From assembly GCF_018860635.1 (NCBI RefSeq), contig NZ_JAHKPT010000004.1:310001-374000 (forward strand): 64,000 bases of DNA, given 5' to 3'. Shown piece after piece: positions 45,459-53,927 of this stretch (position 1 is the first letter of the stretch; every line of letters begins with the position of its first letter). The stretch comes from Aliiglaciecola lipolytica. GTDB lineage: Bacteria > Pseudomonadota > Gammaproteobacteria > Enterobacterales > Alteromonadaceae. The notes beneath the pieces were generated by a model. It did not search any database and was not told the origin of the DNA. It saw nothing but the letters and a program-made list of their open reading frames with translations. Position numbers and translations under genes: made by a program.

Positions 45459-45459
45459 T
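45441..45459 (-). terminator. Hairpin after the Gly-Cys-Leu tRNA operon
   Basis: AATTCTCT and AGAGAATG-type arms (ATTCTCT/AGAGAAT) form a seven-pair hairpin directly next to the tRNA-Leu 3' end on the minus strand. The T-content after it is low, so it may be a processing hairpin rather than a strong terminator. Confidence 0.45.
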
Positions 45460-45545
45460 GGTGCCCGGGGCCGGACTTGAACCGGCACGATCTTACGATC
45501 GAGGGATTTTAAATCCCTTGTGTCTACCAATTTCACCACCCGGGC
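45459..45545 (-). tRNA. tRNA-Leu (anticodon TAA)
   Basis: On the minus strand, an 87-base cloverleaf with acceptor GCCCGGG/CCCGGGC, encoded CCA, a long variable arm typical of leucine tRNA, and anticodon loop TTTAAAA reading UUA codons. It is last of three tRNAs in the order Gly-Cys-Leu, as in E. coli glyW-cysT-leuZ. Confidence 0.95.
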
Positions 45546-45610
45546 ATCGGATGAACTCACATAACCTGTGAGAGGGTTTTCCAAGCCTCATACTAAATGA
45601 GGAGGCGTTA

Positions 45611-45684
45611 TGGAGGCGGAACCCGGAGTCGAACCGAGATCCACGGATTTGCAATCCGCTGCATAGCCATTCTGCCATTCCGCC
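45611..45684 (-). tRNA. tRNA-Cys (anticodon GCA)
   Basis: A 74-base minus-strand tRNA with acceptor GGCGGAA/TTCCGCC, encoded CCA and anticodon loop TTGCAAA. It lies between tRNA-Gly and tRNA-Leu in the same transcript, 65 bases upstream of tRNA-Leu. Confidence 0.96.
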
Positions 45685-45688
45685 AATT

Positions 45689-45764
<76 letters not shown>

Positions 45765-45826
45765 ATTTAACTGCTTTTAAATCTTTTCAGTTAATTACAT
45801 TTGGCTCTCGCTAAATGATGGCGTGC

Positions 45827-45854
45827 ATTTTACATTCAAAGAGATAACTGTCAA
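45827..45854 (-). promoter_or_regulatory. Strong promoter of the Gly-Cys-Leu tRNA operon
   Basis: On the minus strand TTGACA (45854-45849), a 16-base spacer and TAAAAT (45832-45827) are followed by a GC-rich discriminator (GCACGCC), the pattern of stringently controlled stable RNA promoters. The start point would be about 55 bases before tRNA-Gly. Confidence 0.8.
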
Positions 45855-45926
45855 CAACAAAAATGATGATTTTGTACTGTTTGCACGAAAAATGACTTAA
45901 ACGCATCAATTTCGAGCAAACCGTGT

Positions 45927-46508
45927 TTATTTTATACTAGATTGCTCATTACTGGTTAAGCTTTTCCAAGCTGCGACTGTATAAGAAACCATCGACCAAG
46001 CCGACAACACCGCAGAAATATATAATAATACGTAACCCAGTTTCACCCAATAGATGGGGAATCCCATGAAATAATCCATTTCAGACAATAAACCGATCAA
46101 CGCAAGCATTTGCGCCATGGTTTTTGCTTTACCAATAAATGAAACCGCAACGATGTCACTTTTACCATGTTGCCCCATCCATTCGCGCAGCGCTGAAATA
46201 TACACTTCCCTCGACATTAACAAAATCGCAGGAATAGTGATCCACACAGTATTATAACTATGGGTAATCATTAACAATGCGGCAGCTACAATCAGTTTAT
46301 CTGCCACTGGGTCTAAAAATGCCCCAAATGCAGAAGACTGCTTTAATTTCCGTGCTAAGTAACCATCAAACCAATCAGTTAACGCTGCAAACCAGAATAT
46401 AAATGCTCCAGCTTGTCTGGCCCACTCCCAATCGAGATAGTACACCACCACAAATACAGGGATGAGTACGACTCTTAACATGGTAATAATATTTGGAATT
46501 GTCCACAT
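45927..46508 (-). CDS. pgsA: Phosphatidylglycerophosphate synthase PgsA
   Basis: Inner-membrane CDP-alcohol phosphotransferase that makes phosphatidylglycerophosphate from CDP-diacylglycerol and glycerol 3-phosphate. The 193 residues contain the CDP-OH-P signature D-x2-D-G-x2-A-R-x8-G-x3-D-x3-D (residues 45-70, DWFDGYLAR...LDPVAD). About four membrane helices and an N-terminal WTIPNIITMLRVVLIP complete the fold. It follows uvrC as in E. coli, and the tRNA operon lies downstream. Confidence 0.96.
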   Translation of the reverse strand: MWTIPNIITMLRVVLIPVFVVVYYLDWEWARQAGAFIFWFAALTDWFDGYLARKLKQSSAFGAFLDPVADKLIVAAALLMITHSYNTVWITIPAILLMSREVYISALREWMGQHGKSDIVAVSFIGKAKTMAQMLALIGLLSEMDYFMGFPIYWVKLGYVLLYISAVLSAWSMVSYTVAAWKSLTSNEQSSIK

Positions 46509-46553
46509 ACTTCTATCTAACCTTTGCTTAATTTTCCAGTATTTGAGTCTTGG

Positions 46554-48383
46554 TTAAGAATGCAGATGCTCATAAATAATATCAGCAAGCTCTTCACTAA
46601 TTCCAGGCACTCGGGATATCTCGTCTCGGCTAGCTTGCAAGACGCCGTGGATTCCCCCCATGTACTTTAATAAACTTTGTCGCCGCTTAGCACCCACTCC
46701 GGGAACTGACTCTAATACGGAGGTGCGCTTAGCTTTTTGACGCTGTTGTCGGTGACCGGTGATAGCAAAACGATGGGATTCATCTCGAATATGTTGAATC
46801 AAATGTAGTGCTGGGGAATCGGCGGACAAGGGTATAGTATCATGATTCCCAGCAAGAATAAGCGTCTCTAACCCAGGTTTTCGACTCGTTCCTTTAGCCA
46901 CACCAATTAACAATGGTTTTTTAGGGGCTTTCCAATTTTCAAAATGCGCTTCTGCTTGGGCTAATTGGCCTTTACCACCATCAATAAAAACGATATCTGG
47001 AATTTTAGATTCGTCAGTAGGTTGTTTATAGCGTCGGCTCAATGCCTGCGCCATAGCAGCGTAGTCATCCCCTGGGGTGATACCTTCAATATTATAGCGA
47101 CGATAATCTGTTTTAAATGGTCCGTCACGATTAAACACAACACAAGAGGCAACAGTTTGCTGGCCAGATGTATGGCTGATATCGAAACATTCCATTCGTT
47201 GAATCGGTTGCTCGAACTCCAATACCTTTTCCAACTCCAAATAACGAGCAAACACAGATTTTTGTTGATTCTGTTTAGCTTCTAATGCGTTCTCAGCGTT
47301 GGTGATGGCCAGTTGTAAATAACGTTTTTTCTCGTCTCTGGCACCTTTGTAAAATTTAACCTTGTATCCAGCTTCAGCACTTAACAGTTTTGTAATCGCG
47401 TCTTCATCTTCTAACCCCATTGGCATAACAATTTGTTTGGGGATGGTTTTGTTGCCAGCTAAATAGAACTGTAAAACGAAAGATTGTAAGATTTCCATTT
47501 CTGTCGTTTGGCTAGGTACTTTTGGAAAAAAGCTTTTACTACCTAACAACTTATTGTCACGGATAAATAAGCCTTGAATACTGGCTATTCCGTTACGATA
47601 AACAAAACCTAACACATCCATCTCTTGTTCGTTGCCACTCACCCACTGTTGCTCTTGAACTTTATTCAAGGCACTAATTTGATCGCGATAGCGGCCGGCA
47701 GATTCAAAACGCAACTCTTTACTGGCTTGCTCCATTTTATTCACCAGACTTTCAATAACTTGCTGATTTTTGCCTTTCAAAAACATGGTCGCAAGATTAA
47801 TTTGTTCAGTGTACTCCTCGTCCGTCACCAAACCTTCCACACAAGGACCTGCACAACGTTTTAATTGATACTGCAAACAAGGACGGCTTCTCGCTCGATA
47901 ATAGCTGTCTTCACACTGCCTAATCGGAAAAAGCTTTTGCATAGTCCTAAGACTTTCTCGGACTGCCCAAGCACTTGGGTATGGTCCAAAATAAGAGCCT
48001 TTTAACTTTTTTGATCCGCGATGCAATGCTAAACGAGGATGTCTATGTTCGGAGAGGAAAATAAAGGGGTAAGACTTATCATCACGTAAAACAACGTTGT
48101 ATCGAGGTTTATATTTCTTGATGAAGTTATTTTCAAGAATGAATGCTTCCGTTTCACTGTGTACAACAGTCACATCCATGTCTGCAATTTGCCTGACCAA
48201 CGACTGTGTTTTGATACTGTCGACGTTGGTTCTAAAATAACTCGATACACGCTTTTTTAAATTTTTCGCTTTACCAACATATATAACGTCGTTTTTATCA
48301 TTATACATCCGGTAGACACCGGGTTTTGAAGTGAGATTTTTTAGAAAGCCTTTGTGATCAAAAGGAACTGCTTTATCCATCAT
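46554..48383 (-). CDS. uvrC: UvrC, excinuclease ABC subunit C
   Basis: Makes the dual incision in nucleotide excision repair. The 609 residues comprise a GIY-YIG nuclease for the 3' cut (about 17-95, PGVYRMYNDKNDVIYVGKAKNLKKR), a UVR/UvrB-binding helix (about 205-240), an RNase H-like domain for the 5' cut (ECFDISHTSGQQTVASCVVF, IDGGKGQLAQA) and a C-terminal helix-hairpin-helix pair (SVPGVGAKRRQSLLKYMGG). Two ATG codons start the frame. It is nine bases after uvrY, the conserved uvrY-uvrC pair. Confidence 0.97.
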   Translation of the reverse strand: MMDKAVPFDHKGFLKNLTSKPGVYRMYNDKNDVIYVGKAKNLKKRVSSYFRTNVDSIKTQSLVRQIADMDVTVVHSETEAFILENNFIKKYKPRYNVVLRDDKSYPFIFLSEHRHPRLALHRGSKKLKGSYFGPYPSAWAVRESLRTMQKLFPIRQCEDSYYRARSRPCLQYQLKRCAGPCVEGLVTDEEYTEQINLATMFLKGKNQQVIESLVNKMEQASKELRFESAGRYRDQISALNKVQEQQWVSGNEQEMDVLGFVYRNGIASIQGLFIRDNKLLGSKSFFPKVPSQTTEMEILQSFVLQFYLAGNKTIPKQIVMPMGLEDEDAITKLLSAEAGYKVKFYKGARDEKKRYLQLAITNAENALEAKQNQQKSVFARYLELEKVLEFEQPIQRMECFDISHTSGQQTVASCVVFNRDGPFKTDYRRYNIEGITPGDDYAAMAQALSRRYKQPTDESKIPDIVFIDGGKGQLAQAEAHFENWKAPKKPLLIGVAKGTSRKPGLETLILAGNHDTIPLSADSPALHLIQHIRDESHRFAITGHRQQRQKAKRTSVLESVPGVGAKRRQSLLKYMGGIHGVLQASRDEISRVPGISEELADIIYEHLHS

Positions 48384-48392
48384 GCCAATTTT

Positions 48393-49037
48393 TTATAGTT
48401 GATTACTATCGATTAAATTATGACGCAGGGCTAAATGGGTTAATTCCACATCTGACCCAACTTTCAATTTTTCAAACATTCGATAGCGGTAAGTATTAAC
48501 CGTTTTGGCACTAATATTTAATTTGTTTGCAATATCTGGCACTCGGCTCCCTTTGGTAAGCATAATAGTAATCTCCAGTTCCCTACGAGATAACTGATCA
48601 AAAGGGTTAGTATCATTAAGGTTTAATTGACCTATGGCAATTTGCTGGGCAATTTCAGGCGCGATATAACGTTGACCAGAAGAAACTTTACGGATAGCAA
48701 TGACCATTTCCTGCGGTTCAGTACCTTTAGTGATGTAGCCGTATGCGCCTAATTGCATCACTCTTGCAGGAATCGGGTTTTCGGTATGCACAGAAACCAC
48801 TATTACTTTTGAATCTTGGGCATAATGAATAATTTGCTTCGTTGCTTCTAACCCGCCAATACCTGGCATATTCATGTCCATAAGCACAATATCAGGTGGA
48901 GAGTTGCGGCAAAACTTAATCGCTTCCTCACCATTATTGACTTCGCCAACAACTTTAAAATCAGCAACATCTTCAAGAATGCGACGGATACCGGTTCTCA
49001 CCAATTCGTGGTCATCTACTAAAAGTAGTTTTATCAA
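48393..49037 (-). CDS. uvrY: UvrY/GacA response regulator
   Basis: Response regulator of the BarA/UvrY (GacS/GacA) system, which drives CsrA-sequestering small RNAs. The 214 residues have a receiver domain with the phosphoacceptor D54 in VLMDMNMPG, K105-type conserved lysine in YITKGTEP, and a LuxR-type HTH at the C-terminus (ELEITIMLTKGSRVPDIANKLNISAKTVNTYRYRMFEKL). It heads uvrY-uvrC-pgsA. A 19-bp inverted repeat lies 43-98 bases upstream of its start. Confidence 0.95.
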   Translation of the reverse strand: MIKLLLVDDHELVRTGIRRILEDVADFKVVGEVNNGEEAIKFCRNSPPDIVLMDMNMPGIGGLEATKQIIHYAQDSKVIVVSVHTENPIPARVMQLGAYGYITKGTEPQEMVIAIRKVSSGQRYIAPEIAQQIAIGQLNLNDTNPFDQLSRRELEITIMLTKGSRVPDIANKLNISAKTVNTYRYRMFEKLKVGSDVELTHLALRHNLIDSNQL

Positions 49038-49079
49038 AGCTTACCCCAAAATCAATCTACAGCACTATATTCATCAGAC

Positions 49080-49135
49080 TTTGTAATTAATATTTGTCTT
49101 CTTAGATACATAGTTCGACAAATATTAATTACAAA
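49080..49135. repeat. Perfect 19-bp inverted repeat upstream of uvrY
   Basis: The arm 49080-49098 (T followed by TTGTAATTAATATTTGTC) is the exact reverse complement of 49117-49135, with an 18-base loop. It lies in the uvrY promoter/leader region. In RNA it would form a long AT-rich hairpin; in DNA it could be a regulator site. There is no T-run to make it a terminator. Confidence 0.8.
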
Positions 49136-49266
49136 CTTCTAGCTAAATCCTAAAATCCCTTTGAGGAAACATATAAAGAGCAATTATAGCGGGATTAAAA
49201 ATAACCTGTATAGGGTTAATTTGAAACTTAAAAACGAAAATAAGTAGGAGATATGTTTTTGCTCGC

Positions 49267-49574
49267 TGTAGGCGGTGGCTTTAGCCCCGCGATTAGCAAT
49301 TTAACACCCATGGCCTAAAGGCCATGCTACGGTTCGTTGTAGGCGCTGGCTTTAGCCCCGCGATTAGCAATTTAACATCCATGGCCTAAAGGCCATGCTA
49401 CAGTGTGTTGTAGGCGGTGGCTTTAGCCCCGCGATTAGCAATTTAATACCCGTGGCCTAAAGGCCATGCTACGGTTCGTTGTAGGCGCTGGCTTTAGCCC
49501 CGCGATTGCCATTTTAACACCCATGGCCTAAAGGCCATGCTACGGTGTGTTGTAGGCGGAGGCTTTAGCCCCGT
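49267..49574 (+). repeat. BIME-like array of REP elements, 4.3 copies of a 71-bp unit
   Basis: Units start at 49267, 49338, 49409, 49480 and 49551 (last one partial) with an exact 71-base period. Each has GTAG followed by the imperfect palindrome GCGGTGGCTTTAGCCCCGC, then a spacer GATTAGCAATTTAACA, then an opposed element CATGGCCTAAAGGCCATG-CTAC (GTAG on the other strand). GTAG plus a palindrome is the hallmark of REPs mobilised by RAYT (TnpA-REP) enzymes. Alternating linkers (GGTTCGT and GGTGTGT or AGTGTGT) suggest duplication of a two-unit block. Confidence 0.9.
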
Positions 49575-49601
49575 ATTTCATTTCTGCGAGGACAAAAAAG
49601 C

Positions 49602-49630
49602 AAAAACCCGCAACAAGTGCGGGTTTTTTA
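49602..49630 (-). terminator. Terminator of the tRNA-Ser gene
   Basis: AAAAACCCGCA and TGCGGGTTTTTT pair around a short loop (ACAAG). On the minus strand the hairpin is followed by a T-run, a few bases after the tRNA-Ser 3' end. Confidence 0.85.
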
Positions 49631-49633
49631 ATG

Positions 49634-49725
49634 TGGCGGATAGCGAGGGATTCGAACCCCCGGTACGTTTGACCGTACGTCTGATTTCAAGTCAGGTGCA
49701 TTAAACCGAGCTCTGCCAGCTATCC
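49634..49725 (-). tRNA. serT: tRNA-Ser (anticodon TGA)
   Basis: A 92-base minus-strand class II tRNA with acceptor GGATAGC/GCTATCC, discriminator G, encoded CCA, a long variable arm (GTACGGT...ACCGTAC-like stem) and anticodon loop CTTGAAA for UCA codons. It lies next to yccA, as serT does in E. coli. Confidence 0.95.
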
Positions 49726-50028
49726 GAATTTTGTACTTCTTTAGCGAATTGAACTATTTGCTTTAGAGCTAAATTGTTCTGCGCTTCCGAAGTGGGGCGA
49801 ATATTAATGACCTTTTTGCAGCTTGTAAAGAGGATAACGCAAATTTTTATTCAAACGCTCTTTCTTTGTCCGATTTGTTCGCTATTTCGACAATATATGG
49901 CTTGTTACAAAGAGTTGATACGATAATACTTGAAAAAGTGAACCAAACACCATACAAATAGACTAATTAAACAATACTATAGCAATTTGCTAAGTCACTC
50001 ACTTTTATATGCCTATTGGAGGTTTTTT
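49726..50028. other. Divergent promoter gap between tRNA-Ser and yccA
   Basis: The left half holds the tRNA-Ser promoter. The right half is AT-rich leader for yccA, ending in GGAGG seven bases before the ATG at 50029. Apart from these I see no gene. Confidence 0.6.
49801..49829 (-). promoter_or_regulatory. Promoter of tRNA-Ser
   Basis: On the minus strand TTTACA (49829-49824), a 17-base spacer and TAATAT (49806-49801) are followed by a GC-rich TCGCCCC discriminator. It is about 75 bases upstream of the tRNA 5' end. Confidence 0.7.
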
Positions 50029-50706
50029 ATGGATCAAGATCGTTATGTTCATGTAGACAGGGTTGGTTCTCGCCCGTCAGTATTGGAAACCAATAAGGTT
50101 CTCCGCAATACTTACATGTTGTTAGCAATGACATTAGCGTTTAGTGCAGTTTGTGCAGGCGCAGCAATGGCCATGGGGCTTGGCCAAGGCGCAGCAATGA
50201 TTATGAGTCTGGCAGCTTTGGTAATGATATTTTTCTTAAATAAAGTTGAAAACAGCTCAAGTGGAATTTTGTTTGTTTTTGCTTTTACTGGTTTATTAGG
50301 TGGCTCTTTAGGGCCAATGCTTAACTATTATTTAGCATTCCCTGGTGGCCCTGCACTAATAATGCAAGCTTTAGGTACTACTGCGTTAGTATTTTTTGGT
50401 TTATCAGCTTATGTATTAACTACCAAGAAAGATTTTTCCTTTATGGGTGGTTTTTTGATGGTAGGTTTAATCGTTGCTGTAGTAGCGAGTCTTGCTAACC
50501 TTTTCTTAGGTATACCAGTACTAAGTTTAGCCATTAGCGCAGCCATTGTGTTCATCATGTCTGGACTAATTTTATTTGATACAAGTAGAATTGTTAATGG
50601 TGGTGAAACGAATTACATTCGCGCGACTGTTTCAATGTACTTAAACATCTATAACTTATTCACGTCAATTTTGCACTTACTAGGTGCTTTTGGCGGCGAC
50701 GATTAA
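50029..50706 (+). CDS. yccA: YccA, BAX-inhibitor-1 family membrane protein
   Basis: A 225-residue inner membrane protein with seven helices, modulating FtsH protease in E. coli. The start is the ATG at 50029 with a perfect GGAGG site; an upstream TTG in frame lacks one. Sequence blocks NTYMLLAMTLAFSAVCAG, LGGSLGPMLNYYL and LFDTSRIVNGGETNYIRATVSMYLNIYNLFTSILHLLG are characteristic of the family. It has its own terminator, so the tusDCBE genes downstream need a separate promoter or readthrough. Confidence 0.95.
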   Translation: MDQDRYVHVDRVGSRPSVLETNKVLRNTYMLLAMTLAFSAVCAGAAMAMGLGQGAAMIMSLAALVMIFFLNKVENSSSGILFVFAFTGLLGGSLGPMLNYYLAFPGGPALIMQALGTTALVFFGLSAYVLTTKKDFSFMGGFLMVGLIVAVVASLANLFLGIPVLSLAISAAIVFIMSGLILFDTSRIVNGGETNYIRATVSMYLNIYNLFTSILHLLGAFGGDD

Positions 50707-50723
50707 TATTTTTTGATATGCTA

Positions 50724-50754
50724 AAACACCTCAGCTTTGCTGGGGTGTTTTTTT
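50724..50754 (+). terminator. Terminator of yccA
   Basis: AAACACCTCAGC-TTT-GCTGGGGTGTTT forms a 12-pair hairpin (one G-U) followed by seven T. It is a textbook intrinsic terminator 18 bases after the yccA stop. Confidence 0.92.
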
Positions 50755-50794
50755 ATGTGGCAACTAATGTCACCGTTAATATGGGATCATTTAT

Positions 50795-51187
50795 TTGGCT
50801 AGCTTCTGCATAATAGTTACTTCTTCCCCACTTGAATCTCAGGACTGCTACAGTGCCTATCGTTTTGTTCAAGCCGCGATCGAAGATGGGCATAGTATCT
50901 CTGGCGTTTTCTTTTACCAATCAGGTGTAGAGCTTGCCAATTCATTTCAAACAATGCTTTCTGATGAATTAGCAATTTACCCTAAATGGTGTGAATTAGC
51001 AGATAAACACGCTATTCCTTTGCAAGTGTGTGTAACAGCAGCCAATCGACGGGGAATTTTAAGTGAACAAGACTCGCTACAAAATGACACACCTGCTCTA
51101 TTCAATCTTAATCCTCCTTTTCAATCCGTGGGTATTGGCGAGCTAGTTAGCATGCTGAATGAAAGTGACAGGAGTATTCAATTTTGA
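50795..51187 (+). CDS. tusD: TusD, sulfur relay protein for tRNA 2-thiouridine
   Basis: A 130-residue DsrE-family subunit of the TusBCD complex that receives persulfide sulfur from TusA and passes it to TusE for mnm5s2U in wobble position 34. The active cysteine is in LQVCVTAANRRGIL (about residue 76; Cys78 in E. coli). There is no ATG; TTG at 50795 is the best start because the conserved strand FCIIVTSSP begins at once. Its stop overlaps the tusC start. Confidence 0.92.
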   Translation: MASFCIIVTSSPLESQDCYSAYRFVQAAIEDGHSISGVFFYQSGVELANSFQTMLSDELAIYPKWCELADKHAIPLQVCVTAANRRGILSEQDSLQNDTPALFNLNPPFQSVGIGELVSMLNESDRSIQF

Positions 51188-51543
51188 AGTCTCTGGCAAT
51201 CATTAATCAAACCGGACCAATGAACAACAATGCTGGACAAGAGTCGGTGGATTTAGTTTTAGCATCAGCAAGTTTTGGCCAATTCGTCAGCGTATTCTTT
51301 ATTGATGATGGCGTGTTTCAGTTACTTACAAATCAAAATCCAGGAGAGTTAGAGCATAAGCATTTTGCAAAAAGCTTCGGTGCTTTTGAGTTTTATGATG
51401 TTGAAAATATTTTTGTGTGTAAAGAAAGTTTAGAAAAACGGGGGCTTGATAAAGCTCAGTTAAATGTAAGTTGTCAGCTATTAACGCCTTCAGAGTTAAA
51501 TGCCCAGCTTCAAAAATCCGATAACATAATTACTTTGTCATGA
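51184..51543 (+). CDS. tusC: TusC, sulfur relay protein
   Basis: A 119-residue DsrF-like subunit of TusBCD, without a catalytic cysteine role. It starts at TTG (51184), overlapping the tusD TGA, and begins KSLAIINQTGPMNNNAGQESVDLVLASASFGQFVSVFFIDDGVFQL, as the family does (compressed form of E. coli TusC). It overlaps tusB by four bases. Confidence 0.9.
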   Translation: MKSLAIINQTGPMNNNAGQESVDLVLASASFGQFVSVFFIDDGVFQLLTNQNPGELEHKHFAKSFGAFEFYDVENIFVCKESLEKRGLDKAQLNVSCQLLTPSELNAQLQKSDNIITLS

Positions 51544-51827
51544 TCCTACATAAATTTTCAGTAAGTCCATTTTCCAATACGAATCTAGAAAATGCACTGT
51601 CACGTATCGATGCTAATGACGGCATATTATTGATGCAAGACGCAGTCTATGCATTAAATTCAGCTCCTATCTGTGAGCAACTATCGCAGCGCACAAAAAA
51701 TCTGTATGCCCTTGAACCTGACTGCATAGCTAGAGGTATCCAGTGTAACGAATTTCCAATTCTCATGATTGACTATAATGGTTTTGTCGCCTTAACACTT
51801 GATTACGATAACTTAATATCTTGGTAG
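51540..51827 (+). CDS. tusB: TusB, sulfur relay protein
   Basis: A 95-residue DsrH-like subunit, the same length as E. coli TusB. It has ALSRIDANDGILLMQDAVYAL near the N-terminus and a LIDYNGFVALTLDYDNLISW-like end. ATGA overlap with tusC and an eight-base gap to tusE show one transcript. Confidence 0.9.
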   Translation: MILHKFSVSPFSNTNLENALSRIDANDGILLMQDAVYALNSAPICEQLSQRTKNLYALEPDCIARGIQCNEFPILMIDYNGFVALTLDYDNLISW

Positions 51828-51835
51828 TAGAATAA

Positions 51836-52174
51836 ATGGAACATTACATCGAGTTTAACAATAAAAAAATTGCCACTGATAAAATGGGGTACCTATTATC
51901 TGTAGATGATTGGGAGCCTGAACTAGCCGAAGTCATTGCAGCTAAAGAGAATATCGAATTAGACGAAAATCGCTGGCAAGTAGTGACATTTGTGCGGAAC
52001 TTTTATTTGGAATTTAACACCAGCCCTGCCATTCGCGCATTAGTAAAAGCCATGGCCAACGAATATGGTCCTGAAAAAGGCAATAGTCGCTACTTACAGC
52101 GTTTATTTCCTAAAGGTCCCGCTAAACAAGCTACCAAGATTGCTGGGCTGCCAAAACCAGCAAAGTGTTTGTAA
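51836..52174 (+). CDS. tusE: TusE, sulfur relay protein (DsrC family)
   Basis: A 112-residue DsrC/TusE protein that carries persulfide sulfur from TusBCD to MnmA. The penultimate cysteine (PAKCL) is the active residue (Cys108 in E. coli). [21 protein letters not shown] and [18 protein letters not shown] are family signatures. In E. coli tusE lies next to yccA, while tusBCD is elsewhere; here all four are together. Confidence 0.94.
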   Translation: MEHYIEFNNKKIATDKMGYLLSVDDWEPELAEVIAAKENIELDENRWQVVTFVRNFYLEFNTSPAIRALVKAMANEYGPEKGNSRYLQRLFPKGPAKQATKIAGLPKPAKCL

Positions 52175-52191
52175 TCAAATTGGCTAAAAAG

Positions 52192-52220
52192 AGAATGCAG
52201 CATGAATCATACTGCATTCT
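52192..52220. terminator. Stem-loop between convergent tusE and serS
   Basis: AGAATGCAG (52192-52200) pairs with CTGCATTCT (52212-52220); inner ATG/CAT bases extend the stem. The hairpin is symmetrical and lies between two converging stops, so it can serve both directions, though flanking T-runs are short. Confidence 0.55.
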
Positions 52221-52226
52221 GAACTA

Positions 52227-53525
<1,299 letters not shown>

Positions 53526-53532
53526 TTAATTC

Positions 53533-53916
53533 TTAACCTTTAACCAATTGCGTACCTAACCATGCTGCCATCAAGCAACAGGTTATATTTAAAAAGATAT
53601 TTAAGATCCCTTTCAACCAAAGCCCTTGCTGCATAAGCAACAAAGTATCCACAGAGAACGTTGAGAAGGTAGTAAAAGCACCGAGTAAACCGATACCAAT
53701 TGCAGTTCGCCATAACACTATTTCTATTTGGCCGTGTTCAATTAACGCGTACACCAAACCAAGAAAAAACGAACCAACCACATTGACCAGCAGTGTACCA
53801 AAAGGAAAGCCTTTACCAAACCATTGCAGCATCATTTGTGAAAGAAAAAAGCGCATGCACGCACCAACTGCCCCACCTGCAGCGATATAACTATAAATAG
53901 CGATACTGTGCGTCAT
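53533..53916 (-). CDS. crcB: CrcB/FluC fluoride channel
   Basis: A 127-residue four-helix protein forming a dual-topology fluoride channel. Family signatures are GGAVGACMRFFLSQ, GTLLVNVVGSFFLG and GLLGAFTTFSTFSVDTLLL (the Phe-box and Na+-site region). It is embedded in the rarA-crcB-serS transcript with 11-base gaps, so it has no fluoride riboswitch of its own. Confidence 0.95.
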   Translation of the reverse strand: MTHSIAIYSYIAAGGAVGACMRFFLSQMMLQWFGKGFPFGTLLVNVVGSFFLGLVYALIEHGQIEIVLWRTAIGIGLLGAFTTFSTFSVDTLLLMQQGLWLKGILNIFLNITCCLMAAWLGTQLVKG

Positions 53917-53927
53917 TAATTGCCCTT

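Larger units (their letters stand above)
49038..49633. other. Gap between uvrY and tRNA-Ser
   Basis: It holds the uvrY promoter region with the 19-bp inverted repeat, an AT-rich stretch to 49260, the REP array and the tRNA-Ser terminator. No coding region is seen. Confidence 0.6.

Noticed and set aside
49267-49574. Direct repeats with constant spacing as a possible CRISPR array
   Set aside because: The whole 71-base unit is conserved including its middle, so there are no unique spacers. There are no cas genes, and the units are made of GTAG palindromes typical of REPs.
53917-53927. Fluoride riboswitch in front of crcB
   Set aside because: crcB starts 11 bases after rarA in the same transcript, leaving no room for the aptamer.
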